Shown: in pieces, positions 23,363 to 33,202 of the stretch
Layout: each line of letters begins with the position of its first letter
Numbering within the stretch: position 1 is the first letter of the stretch
Source: JBMNGO01 sp050949885
Lineage (GTDB): Bacteria; Bacillota; Syntrophomonadia; Syntrophomonadales; Syntrophomonadaceae
Reading direction: 5' to 3'
Length of the DNA stretch: 64,000 bases
Assembly: GCA_050949885.1 (NCBI GenBank)
Contig: JBMNGO010000002.1
Span: 372,001-436,000 of the forward strand
Program-made: the position numbers and the translations under genes
The notes under the pieces: model-generated
The model's database searches: none
What the model saw: only the letters and a program-made list of their open reading frames with translations
What the model was told of the DNA's origin: nothing

Positions 23363-23740
23363 ATGAGTAAAGTTCAGGAAGTTATTGATATAGTCAAAGG
23401 GTTAACCGTTTTAGAATTGTCTGAACTGGTTAAAGCACTGGAAGAAGAATTTGGCGTAAGTGCTGCAGCACCGGTAGCTGTTGCAGCTGGGCCCGCTGCC
23501 GGAGCAGCTGAAGAGCCGGTAGAAGAACAGACCGAATTTGATGTCATACTTACTTCCGCCGGTGATAAGAAAATTAACGTTATCAAAGTAGTCAGAGAAT
23601 TGACCAGCCTAGGATTGAAAGAAGCTAAAGCCCTGGTTGATGAAGCCCCCAATCCCATTAAGGAAAAAGTATCCAAGGAGGAGGCTAACCAGATCAAGGC
23701 CAAGATTGAGGAAGCCGGAGGCAGCGTCGAGATTAAATAA
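23363..23740 (+). CDS. rplL: 50S ribosomal protein L7/L12
   Basis: Stalk protein that recruits and stimulates translational GTPases. N-terminal dimerisation helices, an Ala/Gly/Pro-rich hinge at about residues 38-52, and the C-terminal domain with KINVIKVVRELTSLGLKEAKALV. 125 residues. ATG behind AAGGAGGAAAA. Confidence 0.97.
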   Translation: MSKVQEVIDIVKGLTVLELSELVKALEEEFGVSAAAPVAVAAGPAAGAAEEPVEEQTEFDVILTSAGDKKINVIKVVRELTSLGLKEAKALVDEAPNPIKEKVSKEEANQIKAKIEEAGGSVEIK

Positions 23741-24055
23741 TGGAATTGCTTTTGCTAAAAGCATATGAGACAAACAAGGCCATGTTTATTTTAAATATGG
23801 CCTTTTCCCATGCATTTAAGGGCGAGCCCCGGTACTGGTAGATGGAGGACCGTAATTGTGAAATTGAGGTTGAGGGGCTTTGGGTATGCTTAGCAAACAG
23901 AGAAAAGGACCGGCCTGAGCTTACCACAGAAAATCACCTAATTTTATCATAATTATCATTTATACGTCCTTTGTTTTTCCAAGAGAAGTTTATATTGAAT
24001 AAAGCTGGTTTCTATTATAACCTTAATTTAGGTTTAAATTGGAAGAAGAAAGGAG
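23741..24055. other. 315-base intergenic region between rplL and the unknown membrane protein gene
   Basis: Holds the rplL terminator (23776-23807) and a small hairpin TGCTTTT/AAAAGCA just after rplL. The rest is AT-rich towards 24055 and should hold a promoter for the next gene, but no clear pair of hexamers stands out. No coding sequence. Confidence 0.5.
23776..23807 (+). terminator. Intrinsic terminator after rplL
   Basis: AAGGCCAT (23776-23783) pairs with ATGGCCTT (23797-23804), extended by weak A:T pairing inside, and runs into TTTTCCC. It ends the rplJ-rplL transcript. Confidence 0.7.
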
Positions 24056-24790
24056 ATGATCAACATAGTAAAAAAAACGCTCCTTATTCTGGTCTTATTT
24101 GTCTTGATAATAGGAGTTTTTGCTTCGACAGTACAAGCTAGCTCAGTGGATTGGCAGATTATTGTAAGAGATGATCAAACCATGGAAGAAAGGGTGGTTA
24201 TTCCACAGCCTGAAATCGATTTCCTCCAACACAATCAAATACCCTATATGATGAGCGAAAACCGCCTGATTATTGATGGATGGGAAACAGTTCCGGATGA
24301 AAAGGGAAAGCTGGTTTTGTACCGGGAGCACCAACCAACCGGGGACTTCCCGGGAACCGTCCCGGCCGTTCCCCTGCAGGTTGAGATAAAGGATTATTGG
24401 CTCTGGAAAAACATATCAATAAAGAAGGGCCCCGCTTATTCAGCAGATAAATTACTTCATGTTTACAGTAATTATCAGGACGCTGCCTTTACAATTACTG
24501 TACCCGGGATAATTTACAAGAGTTCCGGTGCTAAGGTAAACGAATATACAGCCGCTTGGAAATTGGATGAGATAAAAGCCTTCCCCCCTTATTACATATT
24601 CCTTAGATATATTAGTATCAATGGGTTTCTCCTGGGAGTAGTAATATTTGCATTAGGCTTTATAATTATTGGAATTGTGTTTATTCGTGTAAATCGCAGG
24701 ACTAACCGATGGATTGAAGAAGAATACAGCCTGGAAAAGGCTAGAGAGATGTTGGAGAAACAACAGGAATGTCAAGAAAAAAAGGAATAA
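24056..24790 (+). CDS. Unrecognised secreted/membrane-anchored protein between rplL and rpoB
   Basis: 244 residues that I do not recognise. Residues 1-28 are a signal peptide or first membrane helix ending VQASS; about 155 extracellular residues follow (rich in Trp, Tyr and Pro, no Cys, with IDGWETVPDEKG and IIYKSSGAKVNEY); a second membrane helix spans about 190-212; a charged cytoplasmic tail ends in a Lys/Glu/Gln coiled-coil-like segment. That is the layout of a LppM/DUF3153-like envelope protein, but this is only a resemblance. The ATG at 24056 is fused to the site GAAAGGAG with no spacing; a start at the ATA 24065 would be better spaced. In Bacillus the same slot holds an rRNA methyltransferase gene. 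Confidence 0.7.
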   Translation: MINIVKKTLLILVLFVLIIGVFASTVQASSVDWQIIVRDDQTMEERVVIPQPEIDFLQHNQIPYMMSENRLIIDGWETVPDEKGKLVLYREHQPTGDFPGTVPAVPLQVEIKDYWLWKNISIKKGPAYSADKLLHVYSNYQDAAFTITVPGIIYKSSGAKVNEYTAAWKLDEIKAFPPYYIFLRYISINGFLLGVVIFALGFIIIGIVFIRVNRRTNRWIEEEYSLEKAREMLEKQQECQEKKE

Positions 24791-24816
24791 AAAAGATAAA
24801 AACCCTTATTATTTTC

Positions 24817-24845
24817 TTGATTGTAATACTTTCTTGTGATAATAT
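24817..24845 (+). promoter_or_regulatory. Candidate sigma-A promoter of rpoB-rpoC
   Basis: TTGATT at 24817-24822, a 17-base spacer and TAATAT at 24840-24845. It leaves a leader of about 130 bases before rpoB with a run CCGGTTTAAGGCTTTTAAAAAGC that could fold. Confidence 0.5.
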
Positions 24846-24981
24846 TAATAATTGCCATTCGTATTTATGTCGAATGTTAATATATACACTCAACCCGGTT
24901 TAAGGCTTTTAAAAAGCGAGGTTTAGAGTAGCCTTGCTTTTCACTCTTTTAGGAAATAACAAAAGGGGTGGATGTAAAGAG

Positions 24982-27900
24982 ATGGCTCATATAGAACACT
25001 ACGGAAAAGTTAGCAGATTAAGTTATGCTCAGATAATGGAACCTATTGAATTGCCTAATCTCATCCAGACACAGCTTAGTTCGTACAATTGGTTTTTGGA
25101 GCATGGACTGCGGGAAGCCCTGCGGGAGGTATTTCCCATCACTGACTTTACAGGCAAACTGGAACTAGACTTTATCAGCTATAATTTAGGAGACCCCAAA
25201 TATTCGGTTAACGAGTGTAAAGAAAGGGATGTCAGTTATCAGGCTCCTTTAAAACTTAAAGTAAGATTAACAGATAACGAAAATGGAGAAATCAAAGAAT
25301 CTGAAGTATATATGGGTGATTTGCCCTTAATGACCGAAAAAGGTACTTTTATCATTAACGGAGCGGAGAGAGTTGTAGTCAGCCAGTTAGTAAAATCTCC
25401 GGGAGTATATTTTAGTGATAGGATCGATGTCTCAGGCAACAAATTATATGGTGCTACAATTATACCTAACCGTGGCGCCTGGTTTGAACTGGAAATGGAT
25501 GGGGCAGGGGTCATTTACACTAGAATAGATAAGACCCGGAAAATTCCAGTTACAGTACTGCTGAGAGCAATCGGTTACGAGAGCAATGAAGCCATTTTAG
25601 AACTTTACAATAATGATGAGACGATAGTAAAGACCCTGGAAAAGGATATTACCAGCAATAAAAAGGAAGCTTTAATTGAATTTTACCGGAGACTGCGGCC
25701 AGGTGAAATGGCTACTGAAGATGCCGCCGAGCAGCTTCTCAATAATCTTTTCTTTGATCCTCGCAGATACGATTTGGCTAGTGTAGGGCGTTACAAGGTA
25801 AACAAGAAACTGGGCTTAAATATTCCCATGGAAATCCGGTATCTTACAGTTGAAGATGTAACAACAACTATTGCCTATTTGCTTAAACTGATAAACGGTC
25901 TGGGCAAAACCGATGTAATTGACCATTTAGGCAACCGGCGGCTGCGTTCCATTGGCGAACTGCTGCAGAACCAGTTTAGAACTGGACTGGTCCGAATGGA
26001 AAGAGTGGTCCGGGAGCGTATGAGTATCCACGATGTGGAAACCTTAACTCCCCAGGTATTAATAAATATTAGGCCCATTACGGCTGCAGTCAAAGAGTTT
26101 TTCGGCAGTTCCCAATTATCACAATTTATGGATCAGACTAATCCACTTGCCGAATTAACCCATAAGAGACGTTTGAGTGCCTTGGGGCCGGGTGGATTGA
26201 CTCGTGAACGAGCCGGCTTCCAGGTTCGTGATGTGCACCATTCACACTATGGGCGTATTTGTCCCATCGAAACACCTGAAGGTCCTAATATAGGACTGAT
26301 AGGGTCACTGGCCACATTTGGCCGGGTAAACGATTTCGGATTTATTGAGACACCTTATAGAAAAGTGGACAAAGTAAATAAAAGAGTCTTGGATGAAATT
26401 CATTACCTTTCTGCTGACGAAGAAGATGAATACTTTGTTGCCCAGGCCAATGCTCCCTTGGACGAAAACGGCTATTTCATTGGAGACCGGGTAGAGGCCC
26501 GGTATTATGAAGAAATTCTTGAGGTGCCCATTGAGAAAGTAGATTATATGGACGTATCTCCTAAGCAGGTATTCAGTGTGGCTACTTCATTAATACCGTT
26601 TCTGGAAAACGATGATGCCAACCGGGCATTGATGGGAGCCAATATGCAGCGCCAGGCGGTGCCTCTCATCAAAACGGAAGCTCCGATTATTGGAACCGGG
26701 CTTGAGTATAAGGCGGCCAAGGATTCCGGTGCAGTGGTAGTCAGCAAGAGGGCCGGAATTGTAAAAAGGGTCAGTGCAGACCGGATAGTAATAGAAAACG
26801 ATCAAGGGACCCTTGATACCTACGAATTGCTCAAATTTGTCAGATCAAATCAGGGAACCTGTTATAATCAGAGGCCCACGGTCCAAGTGGGAGAGCGTGT
26901 GGAAGCGGATACAGTAATAGCTGATGGACCCAGTACCCATATGGGTGAGCTGGCTTTGGGGCGAAATGTCTTAGTAGCTTTTATTCCCTGGGAAGGGTAT
27001 AACTATGAAGATGCTATTCTCATTTCAGAAAAGCTGGTTAAAGAAGACATATTCACTTCTATTCATATAGAAGAATATGAATGCGAGGCCCGGGATACCA
27101 AACTGGGACCCGAAGAAATCACTCGGGATATTCCCAATGTATCCGAGGATATGCTGAAAAACCTGGATGAGTTTGGAGTAATCCGGGTGGGAGCAGAAGT
27201 TAGGGCCGACGATATCCTGGTAGGCAAAGTAACACCTAAAGGGGAGACGGAGCTTACTCCTGAAGAAAGACTGCTAAGGGCTATTTTCGGAGAAAAGGCT
27301 CGCGAAGTAAGGGATTCGTCTCTTCGGGTCCCTCATGGTGAGGCAGGGAAGATAGTGACAGTAAAAAGGTTTTCCCGGGAAAAAGGTGATGAATTACCTC
27401 CAGGGGTAAACCAGCTGGTAAGGGTATATATTGCCCAAAAAAGGAAAATTTCCGAGGGGGACAAAATGGCGGGGCGCCACGGAAACAAGGGAGTTATTTC
27501 TCGGATTCTCCCCGAAGAGGATATGCCGTTCTTAGAAGACGGCACTCCTGTAGAAATTGTACTAAATCCCTTAGGGGTTCCTTCCCGAATGAACATTGGA
27601 CAAATCCTGGAATGCCATTTGGGTTGGGCTGCCCAGGCCCTGGGAATTAACATAACAACCCCGGTTTTTGACGGCGCCAATGAACAGGATATTTTTGAAA
27701 AGCTGGCCGAGGCCAATCTCCCTGTAAACGGCAAGACAGTTTTATATGATGGCAGGACCGGGGAGCCATTTGACCATGAGGTTACCGTTGGGGTAGTTTA
27801 TATGCTGAAACTGGCCCATCTGGTTGATGATAAAATCCATGCCCGCTCCATAGGGCCCTATTCGTTAGTAACCCAGCAGCCATTGGGAGGAAAAGCCCAA

Positions 27901-28338
27901 TTTGGAGGGCAGAGGTTTGGAGAAATGGAAGTGTGGGCATTAGAAGCATATGGAGCTTCGTATACCTTGCAGGAAATTCTGACAGTAAAGTCGGACGATG
28001 TTGTGGGCAGGTTAAAAACCTATGAGTCTATTGTCAAGGGAGAAAATATACCAGAACCGGGTGTTCCGGAAGGATTTAAGGTTTTAATCAAAGAATTCCA
28101 GAGCCTGGCTCTTGATGTGAAGATTCTGTCGGGGGACGAAAGTGAAATTACCATTAAAGATATAGATTACGAAGTGAATGAAAAAGAAAAAGCCAGGGAG
28201 TTAGGGCTGGAGCTGCCGGAGACATCCATGGCCCGCACCGATAATGTGCAAACAGAGACCCCGGGCGATGAAGAGGAAGACGAAGTAATGGAGGAAGACA
28301 TAGAAGACGATGAGGAATTTGACTCGGAGCTGGATTAA
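24982..28338 (+). CDS. rpoB: DNA-directed RNA polymerase subunit beta
   Basis: Complete beta subunit (1118 residues from ATG 24982). Key blocks: the rifampicin region with SSQLSQFMDQTNPLAELTHKRRLSALGPGG, RDVHHSHYGRICPIETPEGPNIGLIG, KMAGRHGNKG and GGKAQFGGQRFGEMEVWALEAYGA. An acidic tail (about 40 residues of Asp/Glu) ends the protein. The wild-type-looking Ser, Asp and His of the rifampicin pocket suggest sensitivity. TTG 24934 is in frame upstream, but ATG 24982 behind AAAGGGGTGG matches the family start. Confidence 0.98.
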   Translation: MAHIEHYGKVSRLSYAQIMEPIELPNLIQTQLSSYNWFLEHGLREALREVFPITDFTGKLELDFISYNLGDPKYSVNECKERDVSYQAPLKLKVRLTDNENGEIKESEVYMGDLPLMTEKGTFIINGAERVVVSQLVKSPGVYFSDRIDVSGNKLYGATIIPNRGAWFELEMDGAGVIYTRIDKTRKIPVTVLLRAIGYESNEAILELYNNDETIVKTLEKDITSNKKEALIEFYRRLRPGEMATEDAAEQLLNNLFFDPRRYDLASVGRYKVNKKLGLNIPMEIRYLTVEDVTTTIAYLLKLINGLGKTDVIDHLGNRRLRSIGELLQNQFRTGLVRMERVVRERMSIHDVETLTPQVLINIRPITAAVKEFFGSSQLSQFMDQTNPLAELTHKRRLSALGPGGLTRERAGFQVRDVHHSHYGRICPIETPEGPNIGLIGSLATFGRVNDFGFIETPYRKVDKVNKRVLDEIHYLSADEEDEYFVAQANAPLDENGYFIGDRVEARYYEEILEVPIEKVDYMDVSPKQVFSVATSLIPFLENDDANRALMGANMQRQAVPLIKTEAPIIGTGLEYKAAKDSGAVVVSKRAGIVKRVSADRIVIENDQGTLDTYELLKFVRSNQGTCYNQRPTVQVGERVEADTVIADGPSTHMGELALGRNVLVAFIPWEGYNYEDAILISEKLVKEDIFTSIHIEEYECEARDTKLGPEEITRDIPNVSEDMLKNLDEFGVIRVGAEVRADDILVGKVTPKGETELTPEERLLRAIFGEKAREVRDSSLRVPHGEAGKIVTVKRFSREKGDELPPGVNQLVRVYIAQKRKISEGDKMAGRHGNKGVISRILPEEDMPFLEDGTPVEIVLNPLGVPSRMNIGQILECHLGWAAQALGINITTPVFDGANEQDIFEKLAEANLPVNGKTVLYDGRTGEPFDHEVTVGVVYMLKLAHLVDDKIHARSIGPYSLVTQQPLGGKAQFGGQRFGEMEVWALEAYGASYTLQEILTVKSDDVVGRLKTYESIVKGENIPEPGVPEGFKVLIKEFQSLALDVKILSGDESEITIKDIDYEVNEKEKARELGLELPETSMARTDNVQTETPGDEEEDEVMEEDIEDDEEFDSELD

Positions 28339-28402
28339 AGAAAATAGGCGCTGAATAGGTTAGTGCTTACCGGATACTAATCTTTTGAAGGGAGAGACTG
28401 AC

Positions 28403-31400
28403 ATGTTAGATGTCAATAACTTTGAACAGATTAAGATTTCTCTGGCTTCGCCTGAACAAATTCGTTCCTGGAGCAGTGGAGAGGTCAAAAAGCCAGAAAC
28501 AATAAACTACCGAACCCTTAGACCGGAAAAAGAGGGGTTGTTTTGTGAGAAAATCTTTGGACCCGTAAAAGATTGGGAATGCCACTGTGGTAAGTATAAG
28601 CGCGTCAGACACAAGGGAATTGTATGTGACCGGTGTGGAGTAGAAGTAACTACCTCCAAGGTCAGGCGGGAAAGAATGGGACACATAGAATTGGCAGCCC
28701 CAGTATGCCACATTTGGTATTTAAAAGGGATCCCGAGCCGGATGGGGCTTTTGCTTGATATGTCTCCCAAGGTACTGGAAAAAGTAATATACTTTGTCAA
28801 CTACATTGTGACTGATCCAGGAGATACACCTCTACTTAAAAAGCAGCTGTTAAATGAACGGGAATACCGCGAAAATCGGGATAGGTACGGAAATGCTTTT
28901 AAGGCTGGCATAGGGGCCGAAGCTGTTAAAACACTTCTGGCCGAGACCGACCTTGTACAAATGTCCAAAGAGCTGAAGGCTGAGATCGAAGCCAGTACAG
29001 GACAGAGAAAAGGCCGGGCCATTAAAAGACTGGAAGTAGTCGAATCCTTCAGGCTATCCAATAATAACCCAGAATGGATGATTATGGATGTATTGCCGGT
29101 TATACCCCCGGAATTACGCCCCATGGTACAACTGGATGGGGGCCGCTTTGCTACCTCGGATTTAAACGATCTTTACCGCCGGGTTATTAATCGTAACAAT
29201 CGTCTAAAAAGGCTGTTGGACTTGGGAGCGCCTGATATTATAGTACGCAATGAGAAACGTATGCTCCAGGAAGCGGTTGATGCCTTGATCGACAACGGCA
29301 GAAGAGGGAGACCGGTTACCGGGCCGGGAAATCGTCCCTTAAAATCTTTAAGTGATATGCTAAAAGGCAAACAGGGAAGATTCAGACAGAATCTGCTGGG
29401 AAAAAGAGTCGATTATTCCGGCAGGTCAGTCATAGTTGTAGGGCCCAAACTTAAAATGCACCAGTGTGGGCTTCCTAAAGAAATGGCCCTGGAGCTGTTT
29501 AAGCCCTTTGTAATGAAAAAACTGGTAGACCGAGGGATAGCCTCTAATATAAAAAGTGCCAAGAAAATGGTAGAGCGAGGACGCGAAGAAGTCTGGGATA
29601 TTCTTGATGATGTCATTAAAGAGCATCCGGTTTTATTAAACCGTGCTCCCACACTGCATAGACTGGGTATCCAAGCCTTCGAACCGGTGCTGGTAGAAGG
29701 CCGGGCATTACAATTACATCCCCTGGTATGTACAGCATATAATGCGGACTTTGACGGTGACCAGATGGCAGTGCATGTTCCCCTGTCGGCCGAGGCACAA
29801 ACGGAAGCTAGGGTGCTGATGCTGGCCAGCAACAATATCCTTAATCCCAAGGATGGCAAGCCTGTTGTTACACCAACCCAGGATATGGTTATAGGGTTAT
29901 ACTATTTGACCTATATGAGTCCAGAGGACTGGAGCAAAGAAAATGTCAGGGTCTTTTCCTCAGCCGATGAAGCGCTTATGGCTTATGAGCTGGGACAAAT
30001 TACTCTGCATGAAAAGATTAAAGTGAAGTTAAGATTACCGGCTGATGACAGGCCTGGTGAATATGAAGAAAAACTAATAGAGACTTCAGTAGGAAGAGTA
30101 ATCTTTAACGAAACCATACCCGATAGCTTGGGTTTCTATAATGGTGTTGTTGACAAGAAAAAACTGGGCAATATTGTCTATGATGTTTACCGTTTGGAAG
30201 GCAATACCAGGACTGCAGAAATGCTGGACGGAATCAAACGATTAGGCTTTAAATTCGGTACTAAAGCGGGGATTACTGTGGGGGTTACTGATTTCACCAC
30301 TCCCGAAGCTAAGGCGGCAATTCTTGCAGAGGCAGATAAAGCGGTTGAAGAAATAGAAAATGACTTTCAGGTAGGTTTGATTACTGATGATGAAAGGCAT
30401 GCCCAGGTCGTTGAAATATGGAATCAGGCTACAGAAGATGTAACTGAAATGCTGAAGAAAGAATTGCCGGAGGACAATCCTGTTTATATGATGGCTATAT
30501 CTGGAGCTCGAGGGAACTTCCAGCAAATCCGGCAACTAGCTGGCATGAGAGGATTGATGGCGGATCCTTCAGGAAAGATAATAGACTTGCCTATAAAAGC
30601 CAACTTCCGTGAAGGACTGACTGTTTTGGAATACTTTATTTCCACCCATGGGGCACGTAAAGGACTAGCTGACACAGCCTTAAGAACAGCTGACTCTGGT
30701 TATTTGACCCGGCGCTTAGTTGACGTGTCCCAGGATGTAATAGTCAGGGAAGAGGATTGCCAGTCATTGGAAGGGATCTGGGTATCAAAAATCATGGAAG
30801 GATCCCAGTTAATTGAGCCTCTTAACCAGCGTATCGCAGGCCGGATATCATTAGATACTATTATTCATCCACAAACTGGCCAGGTGCTGGTAAGAGAAAA
30901 CGAAATGATTGAGGACGACGTAGCTTTTGAAATTGAAAAGGCCGGTATTGAAAAAGTAAAAATAAGATCGGTCTTAACCTGCAAAACCAGATTTGGCGTA
31001 TGCAAAAAATGTTATGGCCGTAACCTGGCAACTGGATATGACGTGGAAATCGGGGAAGCAGTGGGTGTTTTGGCTGCCCAATCAATAGGGGAACCCGGAA
31101 CCCAGTTGACTATGCGTACTTTTCACACTGGAGGGGTGGCCGGAGATGATATTACCCGGGGTCTGCCCCGTGTAGAAGAATTATTTGAGGTGAGAAAACC
31201 TAAAGGTCAGGCATTAGTCACCGAAGTATCAGGACGGGTTAAATTTGGTGAAAACAAGGGACGCAGGGAGATCCAAATCCTGGGTGATGAAGGTGAAGTT
31301 ATTGCTGCCTATCCTGTTCATTATGGCTCCCGTTTGAAAGTTCAGGAAGGTGACTATGTAGTAATTGGTGATGCTTTAACAGAAGGACCCTTAAATCCCC

Positions 31401-31921
31401 ATGACATATTAAAAACCAAAGGACTGCAGGAAGTACAGAAGTATCTCTTGCAAGAGGTTCAAAAGGTTTATCGTTCCCAGGGTGTAGACATAAGCGACAA
31501 GCACATTGAAATAATGATTCGCCAAATGCTGAAAAAAGTGAAAATAGAAGACTCTGGAGACAGCAACCTGCTGCCGGGAGCATTAGTAGATATAGCAACC
31601 TTTGAGGATGAAAACCTTAGAGTATTAAAACAAGGGGAGGGCCTGCCCGCAGTATGCTCACCAATGCTATTGGGGATAACCAAAGCCTCGTTGAATACAG
31701 ACTCTTTCCTTTCTGCTGCTTCATTCCAGGAAACTACCAAAGTACTTACTGAAGCAGCCATTAAGGGAAAGATTGACCATCTAATAGGACTGAAGGAAAA
31801 TGTTATTATCGGCAAGCAAATACCTGCTGGAACCGGGTATTCGGTATATCGTGGGGTCCGATTTGCGGAAGCTGCCGAGGATGGTAGGGACGCTGCTGCA
31901 GCTACTTGCAGCACTGAATAA
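28403..31921 (+). CDS. rpoC: DNA-directed RNA polymerase subunit beta'
   Basis: 1172 residues. N-terminal zinc site CHCGKYKRVRHKGIVCDRCGVEV, the catalytic NADFDGDQMAVHVP with three Mg-binding Asp, the second zinc cluster CKTRFGVCKKCYGRNLATG, and AAQSIGEPGTQLTMRTFHTGG of the trigger loop region. ATG 28403 behind AAGGGAGAG. Sixty-four bases after rpoB, same operon. The alternative in-frame TTG 28385 overlaps the ribosome-binding site. Confidence 0.98.
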   Translation: MLDVNNFEQIKISLASPEQIRSWSSGEVKKPETINYRTLRPEKEGLFCEKIFGPVKDWECHCGKYKRVRHKGIVCDRCGVEVTTSKVRRERMGHIELAAPVCHIWYLKGIPSRMGLLLDMSPKVLEKVIYFVNYIVTDPGDTPLLKKQLLNEREYRENRDRYGNAFKAGIGAEAVKTLLAETDLVQMSKELKAEIEASTGQRKGRAIKRLEVVESFRLSNNNPEWMIMDVLPVIPPELRPMVQLDGGRFATSDLNDLYRRVINRNNRLKRLLDLGAPDIIVRNEKRMLQEAVDALIDNGRRGRPVTGPGNRPLKSLSDMLKGKQGRFRQNLLGKRVDYSGRSVIVVGPKLKMHQCGLPKEMALELFKPFVMKKLVDRGIASNIKSAKKMVERGREEVWDILDDVIKEHPVLLNRAPTLHRLGIQAFEPVLVEGRALQLHPLVCTAYNADFDGDQMAVHVPLSAEAQTEARVLMLASNNILNPKDGKPVVTPTQDMVIGLYYLTYMSPEDWSKENVRVFSSADEALMAYELGQITLHEKIKVKLRLPADDRPGEYEEKLIETSVGRVIFNETIPDSLGFYNGVVDKKKLGNIVYDVYRLEGNTRTAEMLDGIKRLGFKFGTKAGITVGVTDFTTPEAKAAILAEADKAVEEIENDFQVGLITDDERHAQVVEIWNQATEDVTEMLKKELPEDNPVYMMAISGARGNFQQIRQLAGMRGLMADPSGKIIDLPIKANFREGLTVLEYFISTHGARKGLADTALRTADSGYLTRRLVDVSQDVIVREEDCQSLEGIWVSKIMEGSQLIEPLNQRIAGRISLDTIIHPQTGQVLVRENEMIEDDVAFEIEKAGIEKVKIRSVLTCKTRFGVCKKCYGRNLATGYDVEIGEAVGVLAAQSIGEPGTQLTMRTFHTGGVAGDDITRGLPRVEELFEVRKPKGQALVTEVSGRVKFGENKGRREIQILGDEGEVIAAYPVHYGSRLKVQEGDYVVIGDALTEGPLNPHDILKTKGLQEVQKYLLQEVQKVYRSQGVDISDKHIEIMIRQMLKKVKIEDSGDSNLLPGALVDIATFEDENLRVLKQGEGLPAVCSPMLLGITKASLNTDSFLSAASFQETTKVLTEAAIKGKIDHLIGLKENVIIGKQIPAGTGYSVYRGVRFAEAAEDGRDAAAATCSTE

Positions 31922-31927
31922 AATTAT

Positions 31928-31956
31928 TTGACTGGATTTTCACCAGATGCTAAAAT
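31928..31956 (+). promoter_or_regulatory. Sigma-A promoter of the ybxF-rpsL-rpsG-fusA-tuf operon
   Basis: TTGACT at 31928-31933, a 17-base spacer and TAAAAT at 31951-31956. Located just after the rpoC stop, 65 bases before the first gene of the str operon. Confidence 0.7.
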
Positions 31957-32020
31957 ACAAGGGTATGTGACAAATAAAGTAAACATGCGGTCCACATAGG
32001 TTATATCAGGGGGGTATCAT

Positions 32021-32269
32021 GTGCCATTGCGAGAACTGAAAGACAGTCGGAAGGTTATTGGTACCAAGCAGGTGAAAAAAGCTTTGGCGCGCGGCGAGGT
32101 TAAGAAAGTATATGTAGCCACTGATGCAGAACCGTTTGTTATCGAACCCATTATAGAACTGTGCAGGCAAAAACAAGTGGAGATTGGCACAGCCGAGACT
32201 ATGAAGTCTTTGGGGACTGCCTGCGGAATTGATGTGGGGTCAGCTGCAGTTGCGCTGTTGAAAGAATAA
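32021..32269 (+). CDS. ybxF: L7Ae-family k-turn RNA-binding protein (YbxF-like)
   Basis: 82-residue L7Ae/L30e/Gadd45-fold protein. The central VYVATDAEP and C-terminal LGTACGIDVGSAAVALL match the YbxF group that binds k-turn RNA motifs in Firmicutes; cellular role still poorly defined. GTG start behind AGGGGGGTAT. Directly upstream of rpsL, as in Bacillus. Confidence 0.88.
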   Translation: MPLRELKDSRKVIGTKQVKKALARGEVKKVYVATDAEPFVIEPIIELCRQKQVEIGTAETMKSLGTACGIDVGSAAVALLKE

Positions 32270-32297
32270 GAGTAATTATACGAAGGGAGGTGCAGGC

Positions 32298-32675
32298 ATG
32301 CCAACAATAAACCAGTTGGTTAGAAAAGGTCGCGAAAAAGTTGAGAAAAAATCCAACGCACCGGCTTTGAAAAGCTGTCCGCAAAAGAGAGGGGTTTGCA
32401 CCCGTGTTTATACAACCACGCCCAAAAAGCCAAACTCGGCATTACGGAAAATAGCCAGGGTCAGGCTGACCAATGGAATCGAAGTAACTGCTTATATACC
32501 TGGGATTGGCCATAACCTCCAAGAACACTCTGTAGTTCTCATAAGAGGTGGAAGGGTAAAAGACTTACCAGGTGTTAGATATCATATTATTCGGGGAACC
32601 CTTGATACAGCGGGAGTCCAAAACCGTCATCAGGGTAGATCCAAATATGGCACCAAGCGACCCAAGAAGAAATAG
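32298..32675 (+). CDS. rpsL: 30S ribosomal protein S12
   Basis: Decoding-site protein. TTTPKKPNSALRKIARVRL and GHNLQEHSVVLIRGGRVKDLPGVRYHI are intact, with Lys residues at the classical streptomycin-resistance positions in wild-type context. 125 residues with a small insertion (SNAPALKSCPQKRG) normal in Firmicutes. Confidence 0.98.
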   Translation: MPTINQLVRKGREKVEKKSNAPALKSCPQKRGVCTRVYTTTPKKPNSALRKIARVRLTNGIEVTAYIPGIGHNLQEHSVVLIRGGRVKDLPGVRYHIIRGTLDTAGVQNRHQGRSKYGTKRPKKK

Positions 32676-32689
32676 GAGGGAGGTACAAA

Positions 32690-33160
32690 ATGCCTAGAAA
32701 AGGGCCAGTATCTAAGAGAGATGTTTTACCGGATCCCATTTACAATAACAAAATAGTAACTAGGCTTATTAATCAGATAATGTGGGATGGAAAAAAGAGC
32801 CTGGCAGAACAGATCTGTTACGGTGCTTTTGCTATAGTTGAAAAGAAAACAGGAAAAAATGCTCTTGAGGTATTTGAAGAGGCCATGAAAAATATTACCC
32901 CCATACTGGAAGTCAGAGCCCGCCGGGTAGGTGGAGCCAACTACCAGGTACCGGTAGAGGTCAGGGCGGATAGAAGGCAGACTCTGGCCATCCGCTGGCT
33001 GGTCAGCTATGCGCGCAAGCGCGGGGAAAAGACCATGGCAGAGCGATTGGCAGCTGAGATTATTGATGCTTCCAATAATACTGGAGGATCAATTAAAAAG
33101 AAAGAAGATACCCATAAAATGGCTGAGGCCAATAAAGCTTTTGCTCATTACAGGTGGTAA
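32690..33160 (+). CDS. rpsG: 30S ribosomal protein S7
   Basis: Primary assembly protein of the 30S head. MPRKGPVSKRDVLPDP start, KNALEVFEEAMKNITPILEVRARRVGGANYQVPVEV core, 156 residues. ATG behind AGGAGGGAGGT, 14 bases after rpsL. Confidence 0.98.
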   Translation: MPRKGPVSKRDVLPDPIYNNKIVTRLINQIMWDGKKSLAEQICYGAFAIVEKKTGKNALEVFEEAMKNITPILEVRARRVGGANYQVPVEVRADRRQTLAIRWLVSYARKRGEKTMAERLAAEIIDASNNTGGSIKKKEDTHKMAEANKAFAHYRW

Positions 33161-33202
33161 CTGTACTTATCGCAAAGCCGCTGCAAGTTGTGAGGTGGTA
33201 TA

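Noticed and set aside
24934..24981. Longer RpoB starting at TTG 24934
   Set aside because: The 16 extra residues are not family sequence and contain the ribosome-binding site of the ATG at 24982.
28339..28402. Possible promoter between rpoB and rpoC
   Set aside because: No hexamer pair is visible in the 64 bases; the genes are best read as one operon.
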